A DNA stretch of 64,000 bases from Gammaproteobacteria bacterium (GTDB lineage Bacteria > Pseudomonadota > Gammaproteobacteria > Steroidobacterales > Rariloculaceae), in contig JAJEGN010000014.1 in assembly GCA_022819855.1 (NCBI GenBank), positions 188,501-252,500 of the forward strand, in the 5' to 3' direction. The notes under the pieces were generated by a model that saw nothing but the letters and a program-made list of their open reading frames with translations, made no database searches and was not told where the DNA came from. Positions within the stretch are counted from its first letter, which is position 1, and every line of letters begins with the position of its first letter. Shown in pieces: positions 42,681 through 51,704 of this stretch. The translations under genes were made by a program, and so were the position numbers.

Positions 42681-44192
42681 TCAGTCGAGTCCGACGATCT
42701 CCCGCGCCGCGCCCGTCAGTTCCACGATGTGCAGCCCCGTGTTCGCCCGGTCGACGGCGTAGATGTAGCCGCGGTCGTCGACGTTGACGTTGTTCGTCTG
42801 AATCGCCTGCCTGCAGGTCTCGACACCTGCTTCGGTGACGCAGAATTCGGCGGTCGCGTCGGTAATCCCGGGCACGAAGTAGCCGACCTCGACCGGCCTG
42901 AACGGGTTCCTGATGTCGACGGCCCGAACGCCGGCATTGAAGTACGAGACCACCATGAGCCTGCGGTCGAAGTTCGGGTGGAACGCGTCCTCCATGGAGT
43001 GCGGCCCGAACCGCCCGCCGCGCTCGCAGAAGCCGCCGGGCTCCGGCGGCACTTCCCAGGACGAGACGGGCCAGGGCTTGTCCTCCTCCGTGATGTCGAG
43101 GAGGAAGACGACGTCGAAGACATCGCGGCATAGCTCGGACGCCGGGCCCGACTCCGACGCGACGATCAGGAAGTCGCGGACGGCGCCGTCGTCCACGTGT
43201 CCCGGCACCTCGACGTCGAGCATCGGCTTGGCCGTGTGCACGCCCCAGTAGCGCGGCATGTCGAGCCTTGCGATCTGCGGATAGAGCAGGTTGTCGCGCG
43301 TCGGCAGCATGGGATCGTCGGAATTCGGATCGCCTTGCAGCAAGCTCTCGACATCGATGATCTGCAGCGTGCCGTCGTTGCCGCTGCCGTAACCGAGGTA
43401 AAGCCTGTCGCCGTGGGCGAATGCCTGGTGGAGGCCCGAGATCGAGTTCGCCGGCATCGGTCCCTGGGCGGTCGGTTCCCAGCCGACGAGGCCGAAGTCG
43501 CGGATGTGCCGGGGTTCGGCGGGATTGCCGAGGTCGAAGACCTGCAGCACGCGCGTCACCCGCCAGCCCTCGGGCGTGCCGTTGAAATACCCGATACCGC
43601 TCGCGCACTCCCACTGCAGCTTGTGGGTCTCGCGAGTACCGCGCGACGATTCGCGCCGCGACGATTCACCGGTCTCGGCGATCGTCGCCAGGAAGGCGGG
43701 CGCCGCCGGGTCGCTGACGTCCCAAAGCTCGTAGCTCAACTGGCCGTTCGTGCGCACGAGGTAGGTGATGGCCGGATCGCCGTTCGGCAGGTCCGCGCCG
43801 GCGCAGACCTGCACATGCTGCGTGCCGTTCGCGTCGAGTCCGGAGGGCGGTACGTGGACGAGCAGTTCCGGTGCGGCGGGATCCGTGACATCGAGGATCG
43901 ACATGCCATTACGTTCCGTGACGCCGGTCGCCGGGTTGACCGCCTCGCCGGCGTGATGGCCGACGAAGAGGATGTGGCGGCCGGCGTAGTTGTGAACGAC
44001 GGGTTGGTAGGCCGAGCGCCCCTGCAGGTCGTGCAGGCCCGCGAGCCGCATGTTCAGCGCTTCCGGCGTATCGGCGGCCCCGGCAGACGTCCGGCCGCCG
44101 GGGTCGGCGCCGCAGGCCGCCAGCGCCATGGCCGCACCGGCGCCGAGCAGGCGCCGCATGAGCTTGGGGAAAGAATCGGCTGATGTTCGCAT
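42681..44192 (-). CDS. LVIVD-repeat lipoprotein
   Basis: ATG 44192 follows GGAG and gives 503 residues. A lipoprotein signal is present (RRLLGAGAAMALAAC), so the protein is probably anchored in a membrane. Several LVIVD-type repeats are visible: MSILDVTDPAAPELLVHV, LQVFDLGNPAEPRHIRDF, LQIIDVESLLQGD and VRAVDIRNPFRPVEVGYF. These make a beta-propeller-like structure. Three Cys in the distal part (FCERGG, FCVTEAGVETCRQ) may form disulphides. Activity is unknown; binding or surface roles are typical for such propellers. It is divergent from the NIPSNAP gene. Confidence 0.82.
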   Translation of the reverse strand: MRTSADSFPKLMRRLLGAGAAMALAACGADPGGRTSAGAADTPEALNMRLAGLHDLQGRSAYQPVVHNYAGRHILFVGHHAGEAVNPATGVTERNGMSILDVTDPAAPELLVHVPPSGLDANGTQHVQVCAGADLPNGDPAITYLVRTNGQLSYELWDVSDPAAPAFLATIAETGESSRRESSRGTRETHKLQWECASGIGYFNGTPEGWRVTRVLQVFDLGNPAEPRHIRDFGLVGWEPTAQGPMPANSISGLHQAFAHGDRLYLGYGSGNDGTLQIIDVESLLQGDPNSDDPMLPTRDNLLYPQIARLDMPRYWGVHTAKPMLDVEVPGHVDDGAVRDFLIVASESGPASELCRDVFDVVFLLDITEEDKPWPVSSWEVPPEPGGFCERGGRFGPHSMEDAFHPNFDRRLMVVSYFNAGVRAVDIRNPFRPVEVGYFVPGITDATAEFCVTEAGVETCRQAIQTNNVNVDDRGYIYAVDRANTGLHIVELTGAAREIVGLD

Positions 44193-44428
44193 CGGGCGTT
44201 TCTCCACCGCGTCGGGCGCGGACGATTCCCATCCGGACTGTAGCACTTTTGCCGGACCGCCCGATCGGGACAACGTCGCGTCGCGAGTGGAAGACAGTCG
44301 CGACACGGCGCATTCCAGGAGATGTGCCGCGGGAAGTTGTGAAAGCGATTTGCAACGCTGAATTCCGATGGCGTAGGCTGCGGAATCGTCACTTCGTACA
44401 GGCTGTCATGAATCCGGGGGGAGAACGC

Positions 44429-44953
44429 ATGAAACAGTCGCTATCGCAGGCGCGTATCGGGCTGACAACATCGGGATTCGTTGTTCTGGCGCTGGCTGTC
44501 GCCCACCTGGGCACAAGCCGGGTCGATGCCCAGGAGCAGCCGGCCCCACCTGCGCCCTGCGGTTCCGCCGGGGACCTGCCGGACGAACTCGGCGGCAACG
44601 TTGCGGCCGACTCGCGCTGCTTCGAACTGCGCATGTACACCGTGGACACCGAAAGGGTCGGCGTCGGCGACTTCAACGGCGGCATCGACGAACTGCACCA
44701 ACGCTTCCGCGAGAAAGAGGTCGAGATCTTCGAGAAGCACGGCGCCGAGATCATCGGCTCATGGCAGAACCTCGGCAACCCCAACATGATGATCTGGATG
44801 CTCGCCTATCGGGACCGGGCACACCGCGAACAGGTCTGGGCGGATTTCGCTGCCGATCCCGAGTGGACCGAGCTTCGGGCGAAGTACTTCGTGCCCCTCG
44901 AGCCGCCGAACGTGTTCATGATGAGCGCGACCGACTGGTCGGCGCTCAAGTAG
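44429..44953 (+). CDS. Exported NIPSNAP-family protein
   Basis: ATG 44429 sits behind CCGGGGGGAGAA and gives 174 residues; an upstream ATG at 44408 is possible. A signal peptide (TTSGFVVLALAVAHLGTS, RVDAQ) precedes a single NIPSNAP module (FELRMYTVDTERVGVGDFNG, FREKEVEIFEKHGAEIIGSW, MMIWMLAYRDRAHREQVWAD). NIPSNAP domains have a dimeric alpha/beta-barrel fold and unclear function. Bacterial ones often sit near aromatic-degradation genes. The export signal is unusual for the fold. Confidence 0.82.
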   Translation: MKQSLSQARIGLTTSGFVVLALAVAHLGTSRVDAQEQPAPPAPCGSAGDLPDELGGNVAADSRCFELRMYTVDTERVGVGDFNGGIDELHQRFREKEVEIFEKHGAEIIGSWQNLGNPNMMIWMLAYRDRAHREQVWADFAADPEWTELRAKYFVPLEPPNVFMMSATDWSALK

Positions 44954-45080
44954 CGCCGCGGAGCCCCCAGACGCACGATCGAGAGTCTCGAGCGCCACAG
45001 CGCACGGAGACGACCGCTCGGTCGCGCCCCCGACCGCCACGGAGCACGGCAAAGCGCCGCAAGGCGCCCCGCGAGGTCGG

Positions 45081-46769
45081 TCAATCCGTCGCCGACCAGA
45101 CGACTGCGCCGCCGACGACGGTCATCACCGCGCTGAGATCCTTGATCTCGTCCTCCGGCACGCTCATGTAGTCGCGGTCGAGCACCACGAAGTCGGCGAG
45201 CTTGCCGGCTTCGATGCTGCCGAGATCGTCTTCGCGGAAGAGCAGCCACGCGTTGGTTCGCGTGTGGGCCGTCAACGCGGCTTCGCGCCGCACTGTTTCG
45301 CTGAGGATGGGTTCGCCGGCCGGCGACAGGCCGCTCACGACCCAGCCGATGTTGTGAAACGGGTTGGGGCTTGCCACCGTCGTTGCGTCCGAACCGAGCC
45401 CCCAGGTGCCGCCTGACTCGTGGATGGTCCGAAACGGCGGAGTGCTCGCGCCACGGGCGATGGCCTCGGGTGTCGCGAGCCGGCTGGAACTGTGCGTCGC
45501 GAAGACCACGCCGAGCGCAATGGCGCGCTCGATGGATTCCGCCGACATGCCGTTCGTGTGGGCGATCGTCCAGCGCAGCTCGCCGATCGGGCGGACCTCG
45601 TCGACGGCCTCGAAGACATCAAGCAGTGCACGGACCTTGACGTCCCGCAGCGAGTGCTCGTGCAACTGCCAGCCGTGTACGGCGGCGGCAAGCGCGATGG
45701 CCTCGTAATTTGCAAGCTCTTCGGCGGAGATCTGCCACGGTGTGGCTCGCATCGGTGGGTAGGTGGTCTCCCCCCAGCCGAACTGCGCAAAGCGTAGTCC
45801 CGCGAGGTCCGGCGTGCGGGAGCTCAGCGCCGCGACGATCTCGTCGGCCGACGAGCCGATGCCGTGCTGGCCGTTGAGGCTGTAGAACACGCGCATCGTC
45901 AGGTCGCCGGACTCGGCCGCCCGCCCGAGCGCATCGTAGTAAGCGGGAGTGACGCCGTTGCCGCCGACGTCGTAGACGCTCGTGAGCCCCATGGCGTGCA
46001 TGTCGGCGATGGCTGCGCGGAGGCTCGCATCCCGGACATCGGCGGGCACGTCCGCAATGACGGCCGTGACGAGATTCATCGCGGGGCCCGCGAGTTCGCC
46101 GGTCGGGTTCCCCGAAGCATCCCTGACGAGCGTGCCGGGGCCGTCGTAAGCCGAGCCGGCGGCGATGCCGGCCGCGCCAAGCGCTGCGGAGTTCGCAAAG
46201 CCCCTTCGGTAGCTCTCCTGAATATAGAGCGGACGGTCCGGAAGCGTGCGGTCGAGTTCGGCGAGCGTGAACGGCGAGTTGTCGGCCCCGAACTGGGCGA
46301 AGTTCCAGCCGCCGATCACGAGCACCCACTCGCCGTCGGGCAGTACGCTCGCCCGTTCGGCGATGAGCGCAAGTGCGTCGTCGCGCGACGTGACGCCGTC
46401 GAGGCGCACATGCCGGTACCAGTCGCGCGTCGCACGGGCGAAATGCATGTGGTTGTCGATGAGACCCGGCACGACCGTCCTGCCGGCGAGGTCGATCGTC
46501 CCGGTCGCCGGTCCCGCGAGCGCGAGGATGTCGGTAGCGCTTCCGACTGCGAGTATGCGCTCCCCGGCAACGGCGATCGCCTCGGCCACACTGAATTCGG
46601 CGTCAACGGTCAGCACCCTGCCGTTGGTGAAGATGGAGTCGGGAACAGCCGCGCCCGGGCTCGAAGCATCTTGTGCCTGCGCAACATTGCCATGCCCGGC
46701 GTACGGACCGGAGAAGACGAAAAGAGCAGCAGCCAGCAGCGTCAGGACGGGGAAGCGATGGGATTTCAC
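45081..46769 (-). CDS. Exported YtcJ-like amidohydrolase (Amidohydro_3)
   Basis: The 562-residue protein has a signal peptide (FPVLTLLAAALFVFSGPYAG, NVAQAQ). The amidohydrolase fold follows. The first strand carries the N-H-M-H-F metal motif (VPGLIDNHMHFARA), the N-terminal beta-sandwich has FTNGRVLTVDAEFSVAEAIA, and the C-terminus IEAGKLADFVVLDRDY is classic. Relatives hydrolyse amide or imine bonds in small molecules, often formamide-type or modified amino acids. Localisation outside the cytoplasm suggests processing of an imported compound. It is divergent from the methyltransferase gene at 46888. Confidence 0.87.
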   Translation of the reverse strand: MKSHRFPVLTLLAAALFVFSGPYAGHGNVAQAQDASSPGAAVPDSIFTNGRVLTVDAEFSVAEAIAVAGERILAVGSATDILALAGPATGTIDLAGRTVVPGLIDNHMHFARATRDWYRHVRLDGVTSRDDALALIAERASVLPDGEWVLVIGGWNFAQFGADNSPFTLAELDRTLPDRPLYIQESYRRGFANSAALGAAGIAAGSAYDGPGTLVRDASGNPTGELAGPAMNLVTAVIADVPADVRDASLRAAIADMHAMGLTSVYDVGGNGVTPAYYDALGRAAESGDLTMRVFYSLNGQHGIGSSADEIVAALSSRTPDLAGLRFAQFGWGETTYPPMRATPWQISAEELANYEAIALAAAVHGWQLHEHSLRDVKVRALLDVFEAVDEVRPIGELRWTIAHTNGMSAESIERAIALGVVFATHSSSRLATPEAIARGASTPPFRTIHESGGTWGLGSDATTVASPNPFHNIGWVVSGLSPAGEPILSETVRREAALTAHTRTNAWLLFREDDLGSIEAGKLADFVVLDRDYMSVPEDEIKDLSAVMTVVGGAVVWSATD

Positions 46770-46887
46770 GGCAGGACCTCCACTTGCAGGGGCGCTCGTC
46801 CGGAAGCGTTTGCGCGCCGTCTCGCAAGCCTACCGAGCCCGCTGTGCCTGCGCTACCATAGCGCCAGAAAAAACACGGGAGAACAGA

Positions 46888-47658
46888 ATGCGCCCAGTCA
46901 CGAGTCTTGCAACGATCGCCATGTGCGCGCTCGGCCTGTCACAGGCCGGGGCACAGGATTCCGGCGACTACATGATCCCCGCCGATACTCCGGCCAACAT
47001 CCGCGGCGCCGTCGAGTCGGACACCCGCACCGACGATCAGCGTGCGCGCGACGCCGGCCGCAAGCCCGCCGAAGTCATGACGCTCGCCGGGATCGACGAG
47101 GGCGACACCGTCGTCGAGCTTGCGGCTTTCGGTCACTACTACACCACGATGCTCGTCGAGGCCGTCGGCTCCGACGGTCACGTCCACATGGTCGACATGC
47201 CCTGGACGGGGCCCTTCGGCGGCGAGTCCGGGATGGCCGTCGATGCCGCGAACGACAACGCGACCTACCACCAGGTGCACTACAACGAAATGGAGCTGCC
47301 GAGCGACGTCGACACGGTAATGTGCGTGCTGTTCTACCATGACCTGCACCGCGACAACGAGGCGGACACGGTCGACACGGCCGACATGAACGCCCGCATC
47401 TTCGCTGCGCTCAGCTCCGGCGGCACCTATCTCATCGTCGACCACAATGCCGAAGACGGTTCGGGCTGGCGCGACGGCACGACGCTGCATCGCATCGACC
47501 CCGCGACGATTCGCGAGGAGGTCGAGGCGGCCGGTTTCGAGCTCGTCGAGGACAGCGACCTGCTGGCGAACCCCGACGACGACCGCACGCTCGGCATGCG
47601 CGATCCGGCCATTCGCGGCAACACGGATCGCGCGGTACTCGTGTTCCGCAAGCCCTGA
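46888..47658 (+). CDS. Methyltransferase-like protein with signal peptide and degenerate SAM loop
   Basis: ATG 46888 follows CGGGAGAA and gives 256 residues. A signal peptide (TSLATIAMCALGLSQAGAQ) is clear. The fold is class I methyltransferase, but motif I reads VVELAAFGHYYTTMLVEAV, where the usual E/D-x-G-x-G-x-G glycines are mostly missing. Later strands are intact (HVHMVDMPW, TYLIVDHNAEDGSGW, REEVEAAGFELVEDSD). SAM binding is therefore doubtful. It could be an exported pseudo-methyltransferase. With the gene at 22698 it is the second exported methyltransferase-fold protein in this window. Confidence 0.75.
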   Translation: MRPVTSLATIAMCALGLSQAGAQDSGDYMIPADTPANIRGAVESDTRTDDQRARDAGRKPAEVMTLAGIDEGDTVVELAAFGHYYTTMLVEAVGSDGHVHMVDMPWTGPFGGESGMAVDAANDNATYHQVHYNEMELPSDVDTVMCVLFYHDLHRDNEADTVDTADMNARIFAALSSGGTYLIVDHNAEDGSGWRDGTTLHRIDPATIREEVEAAGFELVEDSDLLANPDDDRTLGMRDPAIRGNTDRAVLVFRKP

Positions 47659-47740
47659 GCGGCAGGTCGCGGGGGGTGCGTGACGGCACCCCGCCGCCCG
47701 CGTCCCGCGTCATTTCTATCCGCGCCAGTTCCTGACAAGC

Positions 47741-47769
47741 GGAGGGGTGCATTGCCGGTCGCTTGAGAC
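47741..47769. repeat. Single 29-base arm associated with palindromic repeat copy 3
   Basis: It reads GGAGGGGTGCATTGCCGG and ends CGCTTGAGAC, matching the single arms at 33038-33066 and 56558-56586. It is 59 bases from copy 3. Here it lies on the opposite side of the palindrome's centre compared with composites 2 and 5, and the spacer sequence is different. With copy 3 it occupies the 334-base convergent gap before ychF, where I see no gene. Confidence 0.8.
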
Positions 47770-47828
47770 AGGCTGGGAATTCGTTTTTCGTTCGTGCAGG
47801 CTCGATGTGAGCGTCGTCTCGATGTGGC

Positions 47829-47938
47829 GGGGAGTCACACTACGGGCCGCTTGAAACACGCCGTGAATCCATCCATGGAGGCTCCGCGCGCGCGTCCATG
47901 CGCGCGAGGGTTTCAAGCGGCCCGTAGTGCGACTCCCC
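47829..47938 (+). repeat. 110-bp palindromic repeat, copy 3
   Basis: Arms 47829-47857 and 47910-47938 pair over 29 bases with one mismatch at arm position 9. The left arm begins GGGGAGTCACACTACGGGCC. The centre includes CCATCCATGGAGG and CGCGCGTCCATGCGCGCG. The right flank TTGGGTCGTC resembles the TTGGCTTGTC of copy 2. Confidence 0.93.
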
Positions 47939-47992
47939 TTGGGTCGTCACGAGTTCGGACTCCCTTGAATGATGCTGGGCTTGTGGTGACGC

Positions 47993-49087
47993 TCAGAGGT
48001 TGAAACGGAAGTGGATCACGTCGCCTTCTCTGACGACGTAGGATTTCCCTTCGAGGCGCAATTCGCCAGCCTCGCGAGCGGCCTGCTCGCCGCCGTGTCG
48101 GACGAATGCGTCACAGTCGATGGCCTCGGCTCGGATGAATCCCCTTTGGAAGTCGGTATGGATGACGCCCGCCGCATCGAACGCGGTCGCGCCCCGCGGC
48201 ACGGTCCACGCCCTGAGCTCCTTTTCGCCGGTCGTCGTATAGAAGGTAACGAGATCGAGTAGCCGGTATGCGGCGGCGATCACGCGTTGGAGGCCGGATT
48301 CGGCGAGACCGAGTTCCGCCATGAATTCCTCGGCCTCGTCCTTCGGTAGTTCGGCGAGCTCGGCTTCGATAGCCGCGGAGACGACGACGGTCTCGGCGCC
48401 GTTGCGGCGTGCGTGATTCAGGACGCGCTTGGTAGACGCGTTTCCGTGCGGCTCATTGTCCGCGACGTTGGCGACGAAGAGGACTGGCTTCGCCGTGATC
48501 AGGTGCAGCTCGCGCAGCATTGCGCGCTCGGGCGCCGTGAGAGAGACCTCGCGCAGCGCTTGCCCGGCACCTAGCGCGTCGGCGATCGTCAGCAGCAGGT
48601 CGCGCCGCGCGACGTCTTGCGCGAGGTTCGTCCTCGCGGTGCGCTCGGCCTTCTCGAGACTCTTCTCCACGGTCTGCAGGTCTGCGAGCAGCAGTTCCGT
48701 GTCGATGAGTTCGATGTCCGCGGTCGGGTCGATGCGCCCGGAGACGTGGGCGATGTCGTCGTTCTCGAAGCAGCGCACCAGGTGCACGATGGCATCGGTC
48801 TCGCGCACGTGGGCCAGGAACCGGTTGCCGAGGCCTTCGCCCTGCGATGCGCCCCTGACGAGCCCGGCGACGTCAACGAACTCGATGACGCTCGGTACGA
48901 CCCTTTCGGGCCGGACGAGCCCGGCGAGCGCGTCGAGCTTCGGGTCCGGGACCGCGACGACGCCGACGTTCGGATCGATCGTGCAGAACGGGTAGTTCTC
49001 GGCCGGGACCTGCGCGGCCGTCAGCGCATTGAAGAGCGTGGACTTGCCGACGTTGGGCAGGCCGACGATGCCGCACTTGATGCCCAT
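47993..49087 (-). CDS. ychF: Redox-regulated ATPase YchF (Obg family)
   Basis: The 364-residue protein is full length. The P-loop is GIVGLPNVGKSTLFNALTAA. The G4 motif is N-V-A-D-N-E, the N-x-x-E form that gives YchF its ATP preference. A TGS-type C-terminus ends YVVREGDVIHFRFNL. YchF binds ribosomes and responds to oxidative stress. It is the last gene of the prs-rplY-pth-ychF series, starting 9 bases after pth. Confidence 0.97.
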   Translation of the reverse strand: MGIKCGIVGLPNVGKSTLFNALTAAQVPAENYPFCTIDPNVGVVAVPDPKLDALAGLVRPERVVPSVIEFVDVAGLVRGASQGEGLGNRFLAHVRETDAIVHLVRCFENDDIAHVSGRIDPTADIELIDTELLLADLQTVEKSLEKAERTARTNLAQDVARRDLLLTIADALGAGQALREVSLTAPERAMLRELHLITAKPVLFVANVADNEPHGNASTKRVLNHARRNGAETVVVSAAIEAELAELPKDEAEEFMAELGLAESGLQRVIAAAYRLLDLVTFYTTTGEKELRAWTVPRGATAFDAAGVIHTDFQRGFIRAEAIDCDAFVRHGGEQAAREAGELRLEGKSYVVREGDVIHFRFNL

Positions 49088-49096
49088 GGCGCCCGG

Positions 49097-49732
49097 TCAG
49101 TCGGTGGAACTGCCATCGCCGTCGGCCTCGCCCTCGCCGTTCGGGTCCGGCCGCGGCGCGTGCAGGCGGTTCCTGGCGATCTGCGCGCCGTTTTCGATGA
49201 GCACGGGCAGCACGTCGAGCGCCTCGGCGATGGTGTCGAGGATGAGTTGCTCCTCGTCGCTCGAGGCGCGACGCAGCACGTGACCGAGCACGCTCTCGCG
49301 GCGGCCGGGCCCCGGATGGCCGACGCCCAGCCGCAGCCGCCAGAACGTCGGTCCGATGTGCTCGATGACGCTTCGGATGCCCTTGTGTCCCGCATCGCCG
49401 CCGGCGAACTTGAGTTTCGCGCGTCCGGGCGGAAGATCGAGTTCATCGTAGGCGATGAGGACGTGCTCGGCGGGAATCCTGTAGTAGTGCATGGCCGCGG
49501 ACACGGCACGGCCGCTTTCGTTCATCCAGGTCTGCGGTTTGATGAGCCGGATGCGTTGTCCGGAGATCTCGATGTCCGCCGTATCCGCCTGGAATTTCCG
49601 TTGGCGCGCGAACGCCGCGCCGCATTGCCGGGCCAGGAGGTCCGCGAACCAGAAACCGGCGTTGTGGCGCGTGCTCAGATACTCCGGCGCAGGATTGCCG
49701 AGCCCGACAATGAGGTCGATTTGCTGTCCCAT
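49097..49732 (-). CDS. pth: Peptidyl-tRNA hydrolase
   Basis: The 211 residues include the usual ~190-residue enzyme plus a short acidic C-terminal tail. The N-terminus LIVGLGNPAPEYLSTRHNAG contains the catalytic His and substrate-binding Asn residues. LIKPQTWMNESGRAV, YDELDLPPG and GHKGIRSVIEHIG are the other family motifs. It frees tRNA from stalled peptidyl-tRNA in the cytoplasm. It lies between rplY and ychF, the usual order in gammaproteobacteria. Confidence 0.97.
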   Translation of the reverse strand: MGQQIDLIVGLGNPAPEYLSTRHNAGFWFADLLARQCGAAFARQRKFQADTADIEISGQRIRLIKPQTWMNESGRAVSAAMHYYRIPAEHVLIAYDELDLPPGRAKLKFAGGDAGHKGIRSVIEHIGPTFWRLRLGVGHPGPGRRESVLGHVLRRASSDEEQLILDTIAEALDVLPVLIENGAQIARNRLHAPRPDPNGEGEADGDGSSTD

Positions 49733-49833
49733 CGCAGCACCATCAGGCCTTGCGAGGCGGTCTTCCGCCCCAACTGACTAGCGCGCCGCCGGCGAAGCCC
49801 GCGGGCCGCCGCGGGCGCGGCTTGGACCGATCG

Positions 49834-50517
49834 TCAGGCCTCGTCGGGTGCGTCGCCGCCGGTCTCGTCTTCGTCGCCGGCCTCGGCGTCCTCGGTCGGG
49901 ATCTCGTCGCCCTCGAGCTCTTCCTCGACCTCCACTTCGTCGACTTCTTCGCGGCGCGGCATGGTGATCCCCACGACCGGCTGGTCCTGCCCATGGTCGA
50001 GCGCTACGCAGGAGACGCCTTCCGGCAGAACGATATCGGACAATTGCAGGAGCTGATTCATCTCGAGCGCCGAGATGTCGATCTCGAGATACTCCGGCAG
50101 GTGGCGCGGCAGGCACGAGATTTCGACATCGGTCAGGAGGCGTTGCACGACCCCGCCTTCCTTGATGCCCACAGCCTCGTCTTCGCCGACGACGTTGACC
50201 GGAACGTTCAGCGTGATCGCCTGGTCGGCAACGATTCGCTGAAAGTCCAGATGCAGGATCTGGGGCCTCGAGGGATGCCGCTGCACGGCCTTGACGACGA
50301 CCGACTGGCTCGCCTTGCCGACCTTGAGCGTCAGGATGCTCGTATGGAACCCGTCGCGGCCCATTTCGTGGGCCAGTTCGTTCTGCCCGAGGGAAACCGC
50401 CAGAGGTTCTTCGCCGCCGCCGTAGACGATCGCGGGAATGCGCCCGCTCCTGCGCAGCCGCCGGCTGCCGCGGCGGCCCAGGTCGCTGCGCGCCTCACCT
50501 GTGAGTTGGAATTCCAC
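49834..50517 (-). CDS. rplY: 50S ribosomal protein L25, long (Ctc/TL5) form
   Basis: The 227-residue protein combines the 5S-rRNA-binding N-terminal domain (RSDLGRRGSRRLRRSGRIPA, VYGGG) with the C-terminal domain of the Ctc/TL5 type (PVNVVGEDEAVGIKEGGVVQ). The last ~30 residues are very acidic. It binds 5S rRNA in the large subunit. It lies 86 bases downstream of prs and upstream of pth. Confidence 0.95.
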   Translation of the reverse strand: MEFQLTGEARSDLGRRGSRRLRRSGRIPAIVYGGGEEPLAVSLGQNELAHEMGRDGFHTSILTLKVGKASQSVVVKAVQRHPSRPQILHLDFQRIVADQAITLNVPVNVVGEDEAVGIKEGGVVQRLLTDVEISCLPRHLPEYLEIDISALEMNQLLQLSDIVLPEGVSCVALDHGQDQPVVGITMPRREEVDEVEVEEELEGDEIPTEDAEAGDEDETGGDAPDEA

Positions 50518-50603
50518 GGCCGTTGCCCTCCTGAGGGGCGCGCATCATAGCAGGGCGGTCGGCATATTTCACCACGCGCCGCAGCGCTTCCGGCCGCGGG
50601 CCG

Positions 50604-51557
50604 CTAATCGATATAGAGCGAGCTGACCGAATCGCCCTGACTGATTCTGCGCAGCGTCTCCGCGAGCAATTCGGTGACGCTGAGCTGGCGGATGCGGCTG
50701 CAGGCGGCCGCCGCCTCGGTCAGCGGAATCGTGTCCGAAACCACCATTTCGTCGAGTTCGGACGCCTCGATGCGCTCGACCGCGGGACCGGAGAGCACCG
50801 GATGGGTGATGTAGGCGACGACCTTTACGGCCCCGCGCTCCTTGAGGGCGACCGCGGCATGGCAGAGCGTGCCGGCCGTATCGACGAGGTCGTCGACGAG
50901 GATGCAGGTCTTGCCCCCGACCTCGCCGATGATGTTCATGACCTCGGACATGTTCGCCTGCGGCCGGCGCTTGTCGATGATCGCGAGGTCCGTGTTGTCG
51001 AGCCGCCTCGCAAATGCGCGGGCGCGAACGACGCCGCCGACATCCGGAGACACGACGACCACATCGGGGTACTCCTGCTTCCAGATGTCGCCGAGCAACA
51101 CCGGCGAGGCGTAGACGTTGTCGAAGGGCATGTTGAAGAAGCCCTGGATCTGCTCGGCATGGACATCGACGGTGATGACGCGGTTGATCCCGGCCGTGCC
51201 CATGAGGTCCGCGACGAGCTTCGACGTGATCGGCACCCGGGCCGCCCGGGGCCGCCGGTCCTGGCGCGCGTAGCCGAGATAGGGCACGAGCGCCGTGATC
51301 CGGGTAGCCGACGCGCGCTTGCAGGCGTCGGCCATGACGAGCAGCTCCATGAGATGGTCGTTGGTCGGAGCGCTCGTCGGCTGGACGAGGATGACCTCGC
51401 GGCCGCGCACGTTTTCCATGATCTCGACGTTGATCTCCCCGTCGCTGAACCGGCCGACTACGAGGCGGCCGACGGGCACGGACAGGTGCCGGGCGATGCC
51501 GTGGGCGAGGTCCGGATGGGCGTTGCCGGAGAAGATCGTCGTGGTGTTTGCGTCCAA
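50604..51557 (-). CDS. prs: Ribose-phosphate pyrophosphokinase (PRPP synthetase)
   Basis: The 317 residues are full length for class I PRPP synthetase. Motifs include [18 protein letters not shown] at the start, [32 protein letters not shown], and the PRPP loop [17 protein letters not shown]. It makes PRPP from ribose 5-phosphate and ATP for nucleotide, His, Trp and NAD synthesis. It follows tRNA-Gln on the same strand. Confidence 0.97.
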   Translation of the reverse strand: MDANTTTIFSGNAHPDLAHGIARHLSVPVGRLVVGRFSDGEINVEIMENVRGREVILVQPTSAPTNDHLMELLVMADACKRASATRITALVPYLGYARQDRRPRAARVPITSKLVADLMGTAGINRVITVDVHAEQIQGFFNMPFDNVYASPVLLGDIWKQEYPDVVVVSPDVGGVVRARAFARRLDNTDLAIIDKRRPQANMSEVMNIIGEVGGKTCILVDDLVDTAGTLCHAAVALKERGAVKVVAYITHPVLSGPAVERIEASELDEMVVSDTIPLTEAAAACSRIRQLSVTELLAETLRRISQGDSVSSLYID

Positions 51558-51586
51558 GGCGGTTCCTTTGCGATACGGGCGGGCGT

Positions 51587-51661
51587 TGGCTGGGGTGGCA
51601 GGATTCGAACCTGCGTATCACGGGATCAAAACCCGTTGCCTTACCGCTTGGCTACACCCCA
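51587..51661 (-). tRNA. tRNA-Gln (anticodon UUG), CCA encoded
   Basis: On the minus strand the acceptor TGGGGTG pairs with CACCCCA, then discriminator G and an encoded CCA (51587-51589). The anticodon arm ACGGG-TTTTGAT-CCCGT has anticodon TTG, and the T-arm is GCAGG-TTCGAAT-CCTGC. The mature body is 72 bases plus CCA. Its place between lolB and prs is common in gammaproteobacteria. With gatCAB nearby, this tRNA may be charged through Glu-tRNA(Gln) amidation, though a GlnRS elsewhere cannot be excluded. Confidence 0.96.
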
Positions 51662-51704
51662 TCTGCAGCGCGAAGGGTATTGTGCGGTTCGAGCGCGGCT
51701 CACT

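Noticed and set aside
47665-47695. GGGGTGC/GCACCCC hairpin after the methyltransferase-like gene as terminator
   Set aside because: The stem is good but is followed by a GC-rich stretch with no T-run; kept only as a possible structure.
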